Positions 21,183-31,281 of a DNA stretch of 64,000 nucleotides are shown one piece after another. The notes under the pieces are model-generated. The model was not told the origin of the DNA. It searched no databases and saw only the letters and a program-made list of their open reading frames with translations. Source of the stretch: Amoeboaphelidium occidentale (Eukaryota > Aphelidiomycota > Aphelidea); the NCBI GenBank assembly GCA_023515795.1, contig JALGPX010000024.1, positions 33,679 to 97,678 of the forward strand, given 5' to 3'. The position numbers and the translations under genes are program-made. The number at the start of each line of letters is the position of its first letter. The stretch's first letter is position 1.

Positions 21183-24100
21183 ATGGCTACTACCTTTGCT
21201 ACTTCTGGTCAAGAAATCAAATCGCCATTATCAAAGAGGATAGGGCCATTGCACAACCCTCCAGATAGGCCTCTCAAGTCGATCTTGGCTGTAAAGACAC
21301 GAGTTCCACAACCAGATTCACCGTCTGATACACTAATCATAGATCCTACGGGTTTGAATGGAAGCACTTTGAATCTCAGCTTTCCTATATCTCCTTCAAC
21401 ATCTTCAAATATTCAAGATGGGAGTTTAGTCTATGCGCTTCACACTTTTGTTGCAAACTTAGAGGGACAAGTGTGTGTGTTGAAGGGAGACAACTTGGTT
21501 CTTCTTGATGATTCAAACAGTTATTGGTGGTTAGTTCGATGTCTCAAGACGTCCGAAGTAGGCTATATACCAGCGGAAAACATTGAGGTAGAATTTTGAG
21601 CATGTTCAGGTTTAACATCATAGTCGCCATCTGAACGTTTGGCCCGTTTAAACAAGCAGAGAAACTTGAAACTTACCGCGCCTATAGAAGATGATTTGCA
21701 ATCCACAATTACTGGACCTGCGCTAAAAGAGCTTTTTCGAGAGAATACCAATGATTCTTACAGTGGTACAAACTCAAATGATGGTGAAGGCAAAGCGAAA
21801 CTATCCGTATCAAGGTCGGTGATGTTCAGTAACACTGTTACATCAATTCAAGAAACCGTTGATGATTCTTCTGAATTCGATTTCTCTGAAGATGATGATA
21901 TTGGACAGAATGAGGCACGAAGCGTTGATAATTCGGATACGGAGGACGAAGAAACCAAGAGCACAAAGGATGGTAAAAAAGGAGGTATCAAAGGGATTTT
22001 TAAGAGACTTCGTGCAAAAAGCATAGGAGAATTCTCATCTTCTATTAATTCAAAAGACAAGGAGGATAAGAACGAGAAAGAAGACGAGGCAATTTTATCA
22101 ATTGACGACGACGAGACATCAGAAGATGAACCGAACAGAAGGAAAGCATCACAAAATACCTTCAACGATAACTCATCAAAGAAGAAGATTGATGCTAAGC
22201 GAAATGATACGATATCGGAATTAGGTACTAAAAGAAGAAAGAGTGGTGGAGCAATCGAAGCTTTGCTTGGAATTAAGCGTGATAGCGATTCTATATCAAG
22301 TGAAAACAGCGAGCAGCAAGAATCCAAGGAGAAAAGACAAAAAGGGTCCAAATATGATTCATACCGTAGAGGGAACATGGCCGCATCTCCAAAACTTGGT
22401 TTCGCAAGCTTAAGTAAAATGTTTGGCAGAAAAAACGCAGCAATGTTGAAGGCCGAATTGGCAGATACAAGGCAGGTCTCAGCAACATTGAACGAAGGAA
22501 ATTTACAGAACAAAGACTCAAACAGCGATAACAATGGTGCAATCATTGTTCTGAAAGTGTTCAGTGGCAATTACGATTTTAAAGCAACATATAAAACAGT
22601 GGCGGTCACCAAAACTACGACTGTGAATGAGGCACTGAAATTAGCTCTTGTGAGATTCAAAGTTCCAGGGGCTGTATCTTTTAAGCAGGCTCAACAAGCC
22701 GGTTTCATAGCACCAGTTCCTTCCATCAACTCTGCCTCAGTAATCACAGAGGATGTTAGTGTAGGAATTATACCTAATGTGGAAAACAGCTATTATCTTT
22801 CTGTTGTTCACGGTGACTCTAAGGAAAAGAAATTGCATCCTAACGATCGGATTTTGGATGTATTGTTCAAACTGCAGACAAAATCAGCCGTGCCTGGTGT
22901 GGCACAGAGTTCTCAAAAGGAATTTATCAAACATATGAAGTACGTTACTTCAAGGGGTAAAGTATCTTCTATTAGAACCCCGAATGATAGCGAGATCAAA
23001 TTCCTGATCAATCTCAAGAGTCCATCGAACGACGACTTTGCAGTTGGAAACAGCTTGCTTATTCGAGTTTACTTGTTTGGAGATCACTTCAATTCAGGAA
23101 CACTACATTCAGCAAAGACTATTGTCGCAGAGAGTTCCGCAACTGTTCGCGATGTTGTAGGAAAAGCGATACAGAAGTTTAAAATTCACAAAATGATGAC
23201 TCCAGAGAAAAGCTCAAATTTTAACTTGTGGAAGGCAAAAGAGAATTTGGTGCTTCTTACAAGCAGCGATAGTAATGTTAATCTATCGGTCACCAACCAT
23301 ACGGATCCGTTTTCGCTTAACACGAAAGCAATCAGAACTGTTATCCAACCTGATTCGATGATTCCCAAGGACATAAAGTTGGGCGATTATATTAGATCTG
23401 TTATAAATGATGGAGGAGAATTAGAAGATCAGCCGACATTCGTGTTGAAAGAAGAAGACTCACAGGATACACCGTCAGAAGCTGCGTCGAAAACTACCGA
23501 AGTGAGTATCATCGTCGCTAAATCTGAGCCAGACGTGACTCTGAGTGAGGATAACAAGCCATACGATAGCCACAAATCCTTGCCATCTGTACCTCCAAAA
23601 GAAGAAGCAGCATTGGACATTCCTAAAATCAAGATTTCAAACTCGAAAAATTCTGTGTTCCTTTCGCAGAGCTCTTCAGCATATACATCAGTCTCAAGTG
23701 TATCTCCGCCTAATTTGCCAGAAACTGTGAGAAAAGATTCAAGATCTAGCGCAGCCTCCACTATTGAAGAGCCATCCGCTGAGCAGATGCCCACAGATTT
23801 AGCGCTTGCTTTGAACGTTATTTCTCCTTCTGGTGTTATGGATAGAAAAAAGGGCAATTCTTCATTGAGAAGCCCAGAGAGTCCCATAAATTCCATCTTG
23901 GCTGCATATTCTAATGAAGATGAAGGAAAAGATAAGGTTTTCGGTCTTAACTCTCATGGAAAGGTTGGAGAAGACAGTCCGCTTAGCAAAAGAAAGGCCC
24001 GCAAACAATCTTCAGATAAATCGATATCTTCTCCGTCATCAAGAAGAGCATCAGAAGATTTGACTGCCAAAGTTTCGAAACTGGGAATCAACAATGAAAC

Positions 24101-25055
24101 GAGTCAGGTTGATAATACGGAAGAGATAAACTACCTGATGGCGTTTTTGGGTACCACGAATTCTAGCAAAGTTACAGGAGGAAAACGAGTTTCCGTGAGT
24201 ACGTCTTCAGTTAGTAGCTCTTCCTCTGGTGGAGACAAATCTATCCAGAAGCATGATAGTTCTCTCACTACGGGGAAAACAAATTCAAGTTCAAAATTGG
24301 AAAGACTTGATAACCTGATGAAATCTATAGAACAATTGCGGAATTCGGAGGATTTGCTGCTGAGAAGTAACGGTTCCAGTCTGGCGGACATCAGCGAGTC
24401 TAATTCTTCGTCCCAAAGTGAAGACCTTTCGAAAAAGGAGAAGAGAAAACTAAATGGGCAAAGTTCACTATCAAACGAAGATCGTTCGATCAAAATAATT
24501 ACGAAGAGGAAAAGTCTGGATGACGGTTCGTCGGAGAAAGTGCATAATCAGCCTGTGGTTGGGAGCACGCACAACAAAGGATCTTTACCTGGCTCTCCTC
24601 TTGTCCGTGAGCGCAAGATCGAACGAACCCAGAGTGCAGCGATGAAGGCAAAAGAATTGAGGAACTTTTTTGAGTCCAAAGGAACTAGTGACGCTTCCTC
24701 GCCTACTTTCGCTAAAGAGAGTATTATGCTTGAGACAAAAAAACTAGAAGGATCATTCGAGAAAGCAGTTGTTTCATTATCTAAAAGCGGTAGTCTTTCT
24801 ATGAGTAATCCGAATTTGTTTGGTAAAGATCACGATCGCGATCCAACAGGACGAATACCGATTTTCAGGTCATCTTCACGACTGCAAACATCTGCTACTG
24901 ATCTTGATGGCTCACAGAAAGAATCAGCTACATATCCCCTTTATACGTGGGGCCCTTCTTCCGGAAGCAACCCTAAGGTAACAGAAAAAGTGAATCAAAT
25001 TACACAAGAAAACATAGAAACGACGTCGATAGAAAAAGAAAGCATTAAACAATAG
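21183..25055 (+). CDS. SH3 and Ras-association domain protein, fungal cell-polarity type
   Basis: This large scaffold resembles fungal SH3 proteins implicated in polarised growth. Exons 21183-21587 and 21624-25055 (intron 36 nt) give 1278 residues. An SH3 domain spans about residues 80-135 (LVYALHTFVANLEG; NSYWWLVRC; VGYIPAENIE). The fungus-typical extension SPSERLARLNKQRN follows across the intron. A Ras-association-like fold starts near residue 440 (IIVLKVFSGNYDFKATYKTV), and a second similar segment starts near residue 612 (LLIRVYLFGDHFNSGTL). The rest is Ser/Asp/Glu/Lys-rich and disordered, with many S-P sites. The stop codon is four bases from the convergent BMS1 stop. The RA calls are by eye and less certain than the SH3. 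Confidence 0.78.
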
Positions 25056-25059
25056 ATCT

Positions 25060-28000
25060 TTAATGGCGAGCACGTTTAACATTAAACGCAGAGTCAGCCA
25101 TATCCGCCTTTCTTTTCTCTGCAGCTTCTTGCTTGCCCAATTTCTTGTATACTCCTTTCTTAACTTCCTTGAGTTTCTCTTGTTTGATTTTGCTTTCTTT
25201 CTCGAGTTTCCTAGCTCTCTCTTTCTTTTTCTTATCAACAGCTTTGGCGTTAATTTTTTCTTTCTCATTTCGGATTGTATTGATCTTCTGGAACATCTTG
25301 AAAATTTCACGCTCTTTTGTTTCCATGATAACCGCCCTTTTCTGCATATATGTCGGCTTCTTGGAGCTTCTCTTTCTGTCTAACTTAGGCTTTGAAGAGT
25401 AAGGTAGCTCTTTTAGGATTGACTTTGGAATTTTGAGTGGATTGAAAACTCTCTTTTCTGGTCTGTCTTCAATAGATTTGTATACAGAATCACTATTAAA
25501 AGGAATTTCTTTCTTTTCAGCTTTCCGTATTTCGCTGACAGTTCGGACTCCGGTCCATTTCTTTTCGCCGCTTAGCAACATATTAGTGACGAGATTACAA
25601 TAACGTTTTGGTTTTACGGGATACCAGCATCTTAAAAATACTATGTCTGACATCAATATTTTGTCTTCAAACGTGGCTCTGAAAGATCCTTCTGGGTTTT
25701 TATGGGCCTTTTTAATTATACCACGGATACCAGATACGGTCCTAAGACCAGCGCCCTCAAACTTTGCGACTTCCAAAGCGCTAGTGAACATGTCCTTAAT
25801 GAAAGCAGTGTTCTTGTGAACTTCCAATGGTGCTCCTGTCAGCTTAAGCTTCTTTACTACTTCCATATTCTGATCACTCTCCAACACAACTCCTGTAGCA
25901 CATATTCTAAAGTGAGATTTGGCATCTCTCACATTCTGAACACAACAAAATCCGGTATTCTGAGGAGTTACAGGACCGAAGAATGTAGCTAAGCAGTGCA
26001 TATGCTCAGGCGTGTATTTGAGCATTCGATTTCTAGAACCATCGTTCATGAAATACAACGGCATTGATTGAAATCTTCTCCATCCCAAAGAAAAAATGAG
26101 AGGATCAGAACATTTGAGAATCTTCTTGTGCCATCTATGTCTCTTAATGCGCACTTTCAAAAACCCCATTTGTTCTTCTGATGGCTTTAATCCTCCCAAA
26201 ACAATAGGGTACTCACTGCTGAAGTTTTCGATAAATTCTGCAGGAACTTCTTTCAGGATAATTCTCACATACTCACCAGGTTGATATCCAGAAATTTGAT
26301 GTCTTACAGAGATATCTTCACCTTCAAAGGTTTCCTGGTTCATTAAAGCTTGCTTTTGCATCTCCTCTTTTGCTTGGTCGTAAAGGTTTACTTCTCCCTT
26401 TTTGGCATCAAGCTCCTTGTTATCGTATTCTTCGTCGAACTTCAATTTTAACTCTTCCTTTTTCTTTGCTAGTTCCAAATCTTCGTCTTCATCTTCCTTA
26501 TCAGACTCGCCGGAGGCAGACTCTTGTTGGCCTGATCCTGCTTCTAGGTCTTCAAAACCATTCTCATCATCATCAGAACCGCATTCTTCTTCTCCATCAT
26601 TACCAACAGAACCAGTAATAAATCTCTTTTTCAGGGACATCGATATATCATCGTTTTCAAAGTCCAAAGGTGAAGTCAGAACTTTGTCCAGCCCTCTAGA
26701 TGAATCGATGAGACTAGATGCCTTTTTATGATCAACAGGACGGAAGAGTTCTCCATCAGAATCTTCATGCTCTTCATCATCATTCGAATTATTCGCCTTG
26801 TCAAAACCTGGCTTGTATATCAGATCCATTAACCTAACTTTTCCTTTCTTGAAATTAACTAACGCTTTCTCGACCAAAGAGCCTTTCCACTTAAGGTCTG
26901 ATTCTTCGTTCTCGCTCAACTCAAACTCACTATCTGAGTCAGCGAAAGCATAGTCTTCTTTTCCTTGCTCTCTGTCATTTTCATAACGACCTCCTTCCTG
27001 TTCGGAGTTGTAATCCTCCTCGTCATCGTCTGATCCCGATGGATCTTCGTCTTCTTCATTGTCATCATCAAACCCAGCGCGACGTCTAATACGTCCAGAT
27101 GTTTCATCTAGCTCAGTGATTTCCTTGGGAACATTCTTTGCCATAATCGCTTTACTCCCGGAGAAAAGAGTCAACTCAGATTTTTCTAATCCTTCTTTCA
27201 GAGTACCATCAACATCCTGTAGATCTAGAACCATCTTGTCTCCCTCTCCCAGGACTACTTCACCATCAGAAGAGTTCGTCTCCTTGTTGTATTTTCCTGG
27301 AACATTGATATAAACAGCATCCTTGTCATACAAAATTCCACCAACGTCACACATTGGTGCATACAAAAGTTTTTGTTTTTCGTCTAACCTCTTGATTTTT
27401 TTCTCAGATGAAGGCAAAGGACAAGGGTCTTCAAAAGTAGAGACATCTACGACATCGAAGTCTCCAACACCGGCCAAATGAATTTTTGAGCCTTGTTTTA
27501 AGTTTGTTCCACGAACATATCCATAGAACGATACTGTTCGATCACACTTGTCCTTACTCTGTCTTACTTCTTCTTCCGGTGTCAAATCTTCAAATCTGTC
27601 GCAAAGTAAATACGGATGACTATTTTTCCATACCAAAGGTCTGAATTTCATGACAGAGATGAATCGCGATAGATTCAGGATTTCATTATTCGGATACCTC
27701 CCATTGATGATACCAGACAAATAGAATAACTTTGCTCCTTGATAAATTTCGGTCCAAAAACGATGCTTAAGCTTCTTCTTTACCTTTCTTAATTTCTTTG
27801 TACCTCCGTTCTTGATGCTGAATTTTGGAGAATCAAGATGTGTCAAGACACCCATAATACGCGGGAAACCATGCGCCTGCAGAATGTTAAGAAACTCAAA
27901 AGTTTCCATTTCAAATCCATAACTGGCATCAATTGTCATCAATACCAAATCTGCGACTTTTGCAATATCGATCATTGCATTCATATCGTTGGAGCACTCG

Positions 28001-28585
28001 ATAAAAGTGATACGAATGTTCTTTCCTGCGATAACAGTCACGGGACCATTAATTTCTGTCAATGTCTGCTTAGTGTAGCGCTTCACCAAGGATCTGATCA
28101 AAGTAGTTTTGCCAGTCTACAGATAAAGAGTTAGCTTCGTGAACTTCAACAAATGAACTGTATTCCGACTCTTACAATAAACAACACAATAGTCGCTACT
28201 GCCTTTGGTCGGAAATTGATGTATCACCAGTCCGTTAGTCTCAGTCTGTATGGTCAGAAATCGACTTGCTGCCTTGCAGCTCTAGTGAAAGTTTTTATGA
28301 AAATTACACGTACCTTTGGTGGACCAACAACAGCCACGATGACCGGAGGTTTACCGGACGCAGATCTATCAACGAGCGGAACATGAAGTCTCTTTTGATG
28401 AACATCCATCGTTCTACGCGCTGCTTTGTTCGCAGCAACACCAGAATTGAAGGCAAAGGCCTAAAGTAAACGCGTCATACAGAGAGCGAACGCACCTTCG
28501 GATTCTTTCCCTTGTTGGACGTATTATTGCTTTTCTTTTCCCTCTTGGATGGCCTGTGGGCTTTCTTTTTGCTTTCCTGCTCCAT
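25060..28585 (-). CDS. BMS1: BMS1 GTPase, 40S ribosome biogenesis
   Basis: This is a nucleolar GTPase of the small-subunit processome. Exons 28585-28496, 28460-28314 and 28116-25060 give 1097 residues; yeast Bms1 has 1183. The start MEQESKKKAHRPSKREKKSN is the usual basic N-terminus, and AFAFNSGVAANKAARRTMD is a BMS1/TSR1 signature. The P-loop VVGPPKTGKTT is split by the second intron. Acidic stretches (EDEDPSGSDDDEED) occupy the centre. The C-terminal AARP2CN and DUF663 regions (RFWTEIYQGAKLFYLSG; FGPVTPQNTGFC; GIRGIIKKAHKNPEGSFRA) are intact, and the tail is Lys-rich. The first intron is 35 nt but the second is 197 nt, by far the longest in the window, and holds a snoRNA candidate. Confidence 0.96.
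28156..28288 (-). ncRNA. Candidate intronic H/ACA box snoRNA
   Basis: This element lies inside the 197-nt second intron of BMS1 (28117-28313) and is read on the minus strand as a 133-nt RNA. The basal stem of the 5' hairpin pairs TCACTAG (28288-28282) with CTGGTGA. An H box ACATCA (ANANNA) follows at 28222-28217. The 3' hairpin has a perfect 7-bp basal stem, TTCCGAC (28214-28208) with GTCGGAA (28169-28163). Its pocket is CAAAG opposite AAGA. The upper stem has about 11 pairs with one bulge and several G-U pairs, and a 6-nt loop. An ACA (28161-28159) follows one base after the stem and three bases before the end. The 5' hairpin interior is less regular. A guide for rRNA pseudouridylation is inferred from fold and host gene; the target is not identified. 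Confidence 0.75.
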
Positions 28586-28676
28586 CGAAGATCAAATATC
28601 AAAACACGATGAAAAAATCTATTGAACTCCAGCAGTCCATGAATGAGATTTTAGCTACAATTTTCTCCTAATAATT

Positions 28677-29597
28677 TCATGTTTTGGTTATCTTTAGTAT
28701 GACTCGCTTTAAACCGTTGCTTGCACCATTCTGCCAAACCACCGAAACAGAAAATCCAGACTTGATCATGAATTCTTTGAAAAGGAACAGGTTGCCAGTG
28801 CAAGCAAAATAGATTTCCTTACACGCGAACAAAGCGTAACCGTCATCCTTCAGTGTTTTACGTAAAACGTTTGCAATGCTTCCGTAATAACGCTCGTCGT
28901 AAATTGTTTCTGATGAAAGTAATACATCAAACCTTCCCTGAGTAGAACCTAATTCACTTAAAGATGCCCAACTACCGTAAAAGAAATCACCGAGTCCATT
29001 AATAGTCTGAAGTTGCGTGCGTATATTGTTGACTTCGAATTCCATGTCCTTTTTATCATCAGTTTCTTGCTCACTATAAACCAGCTTATTTATCACGATA
29101 TTAGGAATGGTTATGAATTCCAATACTTCTTTGTTGTAATCTTGAAATGACACGCTTTGAGGTTTCAGATTAAAAAGCGCATACAAGCCGGGTAATCCAG
29201 ATCCACAACCAAGTTCGAGCACATCTTTACCTTCCAAATCGCGCGATACACTCAGATACTCAACTAAATCGTAAGAGCATTCCCATGTTTTCATTCCTCC
29301 CTCGTAAACGGATGATATCACATCATGATTCTGCTTTTGTGCTTCAAAAATGGGATTACTCTCCGAAGCAGCCATGGTATCAGTTGCAGCCATCGAAAAA
29401 TGTGCATCTTCCAGGATTCTTTTGTAAATTCCGTGACATTTGGTGTTCTCAGCTAAAAGCAACACGCCCTTCTCTGATATTTGATCGAGAATAAACTGCT
29501 CAGCCTTAGCAAACTGCGCCACATCCGCATGCACTTTAGGCTTAACACCGCTATCATCAGTTACGGCGTGTTCATCAACAAAGTCAAACTTGAACAT
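28677..29597 (-). CDS. HPM1: Protein-histidine N-methyltransferase (Hpm1/METTL18)
   Basis: This SAM-dependent enzyme methylates a histidine of ribosomal protein uL3 in yeast and humans. A single exon encodes 306 residues, somewhat shorter than yeast Hpm1 (377). The family signature SSVYEGGMKTWECSYDLVEYL lies near residue 95-115. It is followed by SAM-binding motif I DVLELGCGSGLPGLYAL and the post-I acidic segment SVSFQDYNKEVL. RFDVLLSSETIYDERYYG is the conserved late motif of this family. The ATG at 29597 is the first in frame after an AT-rich spacer. The substrate is known from relatives and inferred here. It is transcribed in the same direction as BMS1, which lies 91 bp further along the minus strand. 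Confidence 0.9.
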   Translation of the reverse strand: MFKFDFVDEHAVTDDSGVKPKVHADVAQFAKAEQFILDQISEKGVLLLAENTKCHGIYKRILEDAHFSMAATDTMAASESNPIFEAQKQNHDVISSVYEGGMKTWECSYDLVEYLSVSRDLEGKDVLELGCGSGLPGLYALFNLKPQSVSFQDYNKEVLEFITIPNIVINKLVYSEQETDDKKDMEFEVNNIRTQLQTINGLGDFFYGSWASLSELGSTQGRFDVLLSSETIYDERYYGSIANVLRKTLKDDGYALFACKEIYFACTGNLFLFKEFMIKSGFSVSVVWQNGASNGLKRVILKITKT

Positions 29598-29646
29598 GAA
29601 AAAGAATTATATTTTAATCAATGATCACTTTGCGGAATTGAACACA

Positions 29647-30642
29647 TCAAATTTCTCGAGTCCAAAAACTTAGGCCTGTATATCGAGATAACATAGAATT
29701 CCCCTTTCCAGCAGTCTTAACATCGCCGTAAATAATCATTCCTATAAGAGCTATCGCGATACCTAAAACAGTATTTGAAACTTTATCTTCAGGTAAATCC
29801 GCCGGAAAAAGATAATAGCCACCAATTAAAGTCAGAACAGTCTTAAGATGACCAACAACCTGGTAAGACACTGCGCTTGTTTTTCCAATAAGTGCATAAG
29901 TAACAATATTAACCGCAACAGCCAGTAAACAAGTCAACATAATTGCCTGTAACAGTTGAATAGAGATATCATTAACATCGAATAAGGACTTATTAGATAA
30001 AGAGAAAGAAGAATTTGTCTCGAGGAGCATAGCTAGAATGCTACAAACTACAAATTGGGCGGGCATGACTGAATCAGTTATTTGCATGGGATTCAGCTTA
30101 TACTCAGTCTGCTTAGTGCCTTGCCATATCTGAAATTGCGCAGTTGAAATCACAGCAGCCACGCCAAACACAAAGCCCCCAGGTGAAATTTTGACATCAG
30201 ATACAGTAACCAACGCAACACCCAACAAAATCAGCGCTAAAGATAGCAACGTTTCCACTGAAATTTTGCTATTAGAGTAAATCCTTTGAAATATGACCAT
30301 ATAAGGAATACACAGTAATTTTGTCATCTGGTAAAATCCAATTGAATTGCTCTTCAGATTAAGATTCATAAACACAATAGAACAGGTCCCAAATAGAGCC
30401 ATTTTAAAGAGAACTGGAAGCGGAATTGCACCCCTTTTAGGCTCAAAGAATCCCAATTTAGCAGAAACCCTACTGAAAATGGAAGTGGAAGCAAAGTGCA
30501 TAGCGGACAAAGTCAAAGCATAGTCAAATCCAGCCTTCATAACCATCTTATTAGCCAGGATCAGTAGCACAGAGCACAAAATGCTTGATATTATCAACGA
30601 AAAGACGTACCAGAACGAAGAGGACCGGCTCTGATCGTTCAT
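29647..30642 (-). CDS. Nucleotide-sugar/triose-phosphate translocator family (SLC35E-like)
   Basis: This is a Golgi or ER membrane exchanger of the drug/metabolite transporter superfamily. A single exon encodes 331 residues with about ten hydrophobic segments, typical for the family. The N-terminal NKMVMKAGFDYALTLSAMHF and the later KTSAVSYQVVGHLKTVLTL and IYGDVKTAGKGN resemble the TPT/SLC35E3 group. In that group the K-T motif in helix 9 region and the G-H-x-K-T segment are conserved. The substrate cannot be assigned: plant relatives carry UDP-xylose or GDP-sugars, and SLC35E3 is uncharacterised. The gene is in a same-strand run with the methyltransferase and Pex20-like genes. Confidence 0.88.
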   Translation of the reverse strand: MNDQSRSSSFWYVFSLIISSILCSVLLILANKMVMKAGFDYALTLSAMHFASTSIFSRVSAKLGFFEPKRGAIPLPVLFKMALFGTCSIVFMNLNLKSNSIGFYQMTKLLCIPYMVIFQRIYSNSKISVETLLSLALILLGVALVTVSDVKISPGGFVFGVAAVISTAQFQIWQGTKQTEYKLNPMQITDSVMPAQFVVCSILAMLLETNSSFSLSNKSLFDVNDISIQLLQAIMLTCLLAVAVNIVTYALIGKTSAVSYQVVGHLKTVLTLIGGYYLFPADLPEDKVSNTVLGIAIALIGMIIYGDVKTAGKGNSMLSRYTGLSFWTREI

Positions 30643-30683
30643 GCTTGATATTCGGTGAAAGGAAAAAACGATTTGGGAATCTA

Positions 30684-31259
30684 TTAACGTTTCACTAAAA
30701 CACCATTTTCCACAGAATATTCGTCATTAGAAAGGGCTGTAACAAATTTCAGAAAGTTGCTCTTCCTAAACTTCTCATTCTCCGCGAATTTTGGATTTTG
30801 GCTGAACTGTTCCATGAAGTGCCTGGCTGAAACGGCAAGATCGCTTAGAGATTCGCCTTTTGTATTGTCCGCCTCTTCTTCTTCTTCTCGTAGAGCTTCC
30901 GATTCTACTTCCAAGAATTCATTTGTAAGAGGCTGAACGGGAAGCTCATGGAACGCTCTATCAAAAGCGTTCGAGAGCATCTCCATTTCGTGAGCCACAG
31001 GCGGCGTAGGATGAGATACAGAAGCGTGAAACTCCTCTGTCCATTGGGTGTTTGTATGAATTATTGGTTTATGCTGTACTTGTTGTTCAGCTGCGTTAAA
31101 TCTCTCATTCATAAGTTGCAGATCCTCATGGCTCAATGTAACTGGTTCAAAAACGTTAGGCGTTGAATGGAGAGGATTAAATCGGTCCGCGTGACTAATC
31201 TGAGGCACTGACTTTAAATTAGAACGTAATGTATCAAGTGAAACGTTCTGCTTAGACAT
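30684..31259 (-). CDS. PEX20: Pex20-like peroxin (PTS2 import co-receptor)
   Basis: In fungi Pex20 partners Pex7 to bring PTS2 cargo to peroxisomes. A single exon encodes 191 residues; an in-frame TAG lies directly before the ATG, fixing the start. One WxxxF docking motif is present (TQWTEEFHAS). The C-terminal segment ENEKFRKSNFLKFVTALSND matches the Pex20/Pex5L Pex7-binding region. The protein contains no cysteine at all, yet Pex20 relatives normally have an N-terminal Cys that is monoubiquitinated for recycling. Either recycling uses a Lys, or this is a divergent member. Only one clear WxxxF is seen. The assignment rests on two short motifs and the presence of PEX10 elsewhere in the window. 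Confidence 0.6.
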   Translation of the reverse strand: MSKQNVSLDTLRSNLKSVPQISHADRFNPLHSTPNVFEPVTLSHEDLQLMNERFNAAEQQVQHKPIIHTNTQWTEEFHASVSHPTPPVAHEMEMLSNAFDRAFHELPVQPLTNEFLEVESEALREEEEEADNTKGESLSDLAVSARHFMEQFSQNPKFAENEKFRKSNFLKFVTALSNDEYSVENGVLVKR

Positions 31260-31281
31260 CTATTTGGGAACCAGAACAGAA

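Noticed and set aside
24131-24493. Ser/Phe-rich minus-strand frame within the SH3-RA gene
   Set aside because: Antisense shadow of Ser/Glu/Asp-rich low-complexity coding sequence; no start context or domain.
25063-25402. Phe/Leu-rich plus-strand frames opposite the BMS1 C-terminus
   Set aside because: Antisense of a Lys/Glu-rich tail, which always reads as a hydrophobic frame; not a membrane protein.
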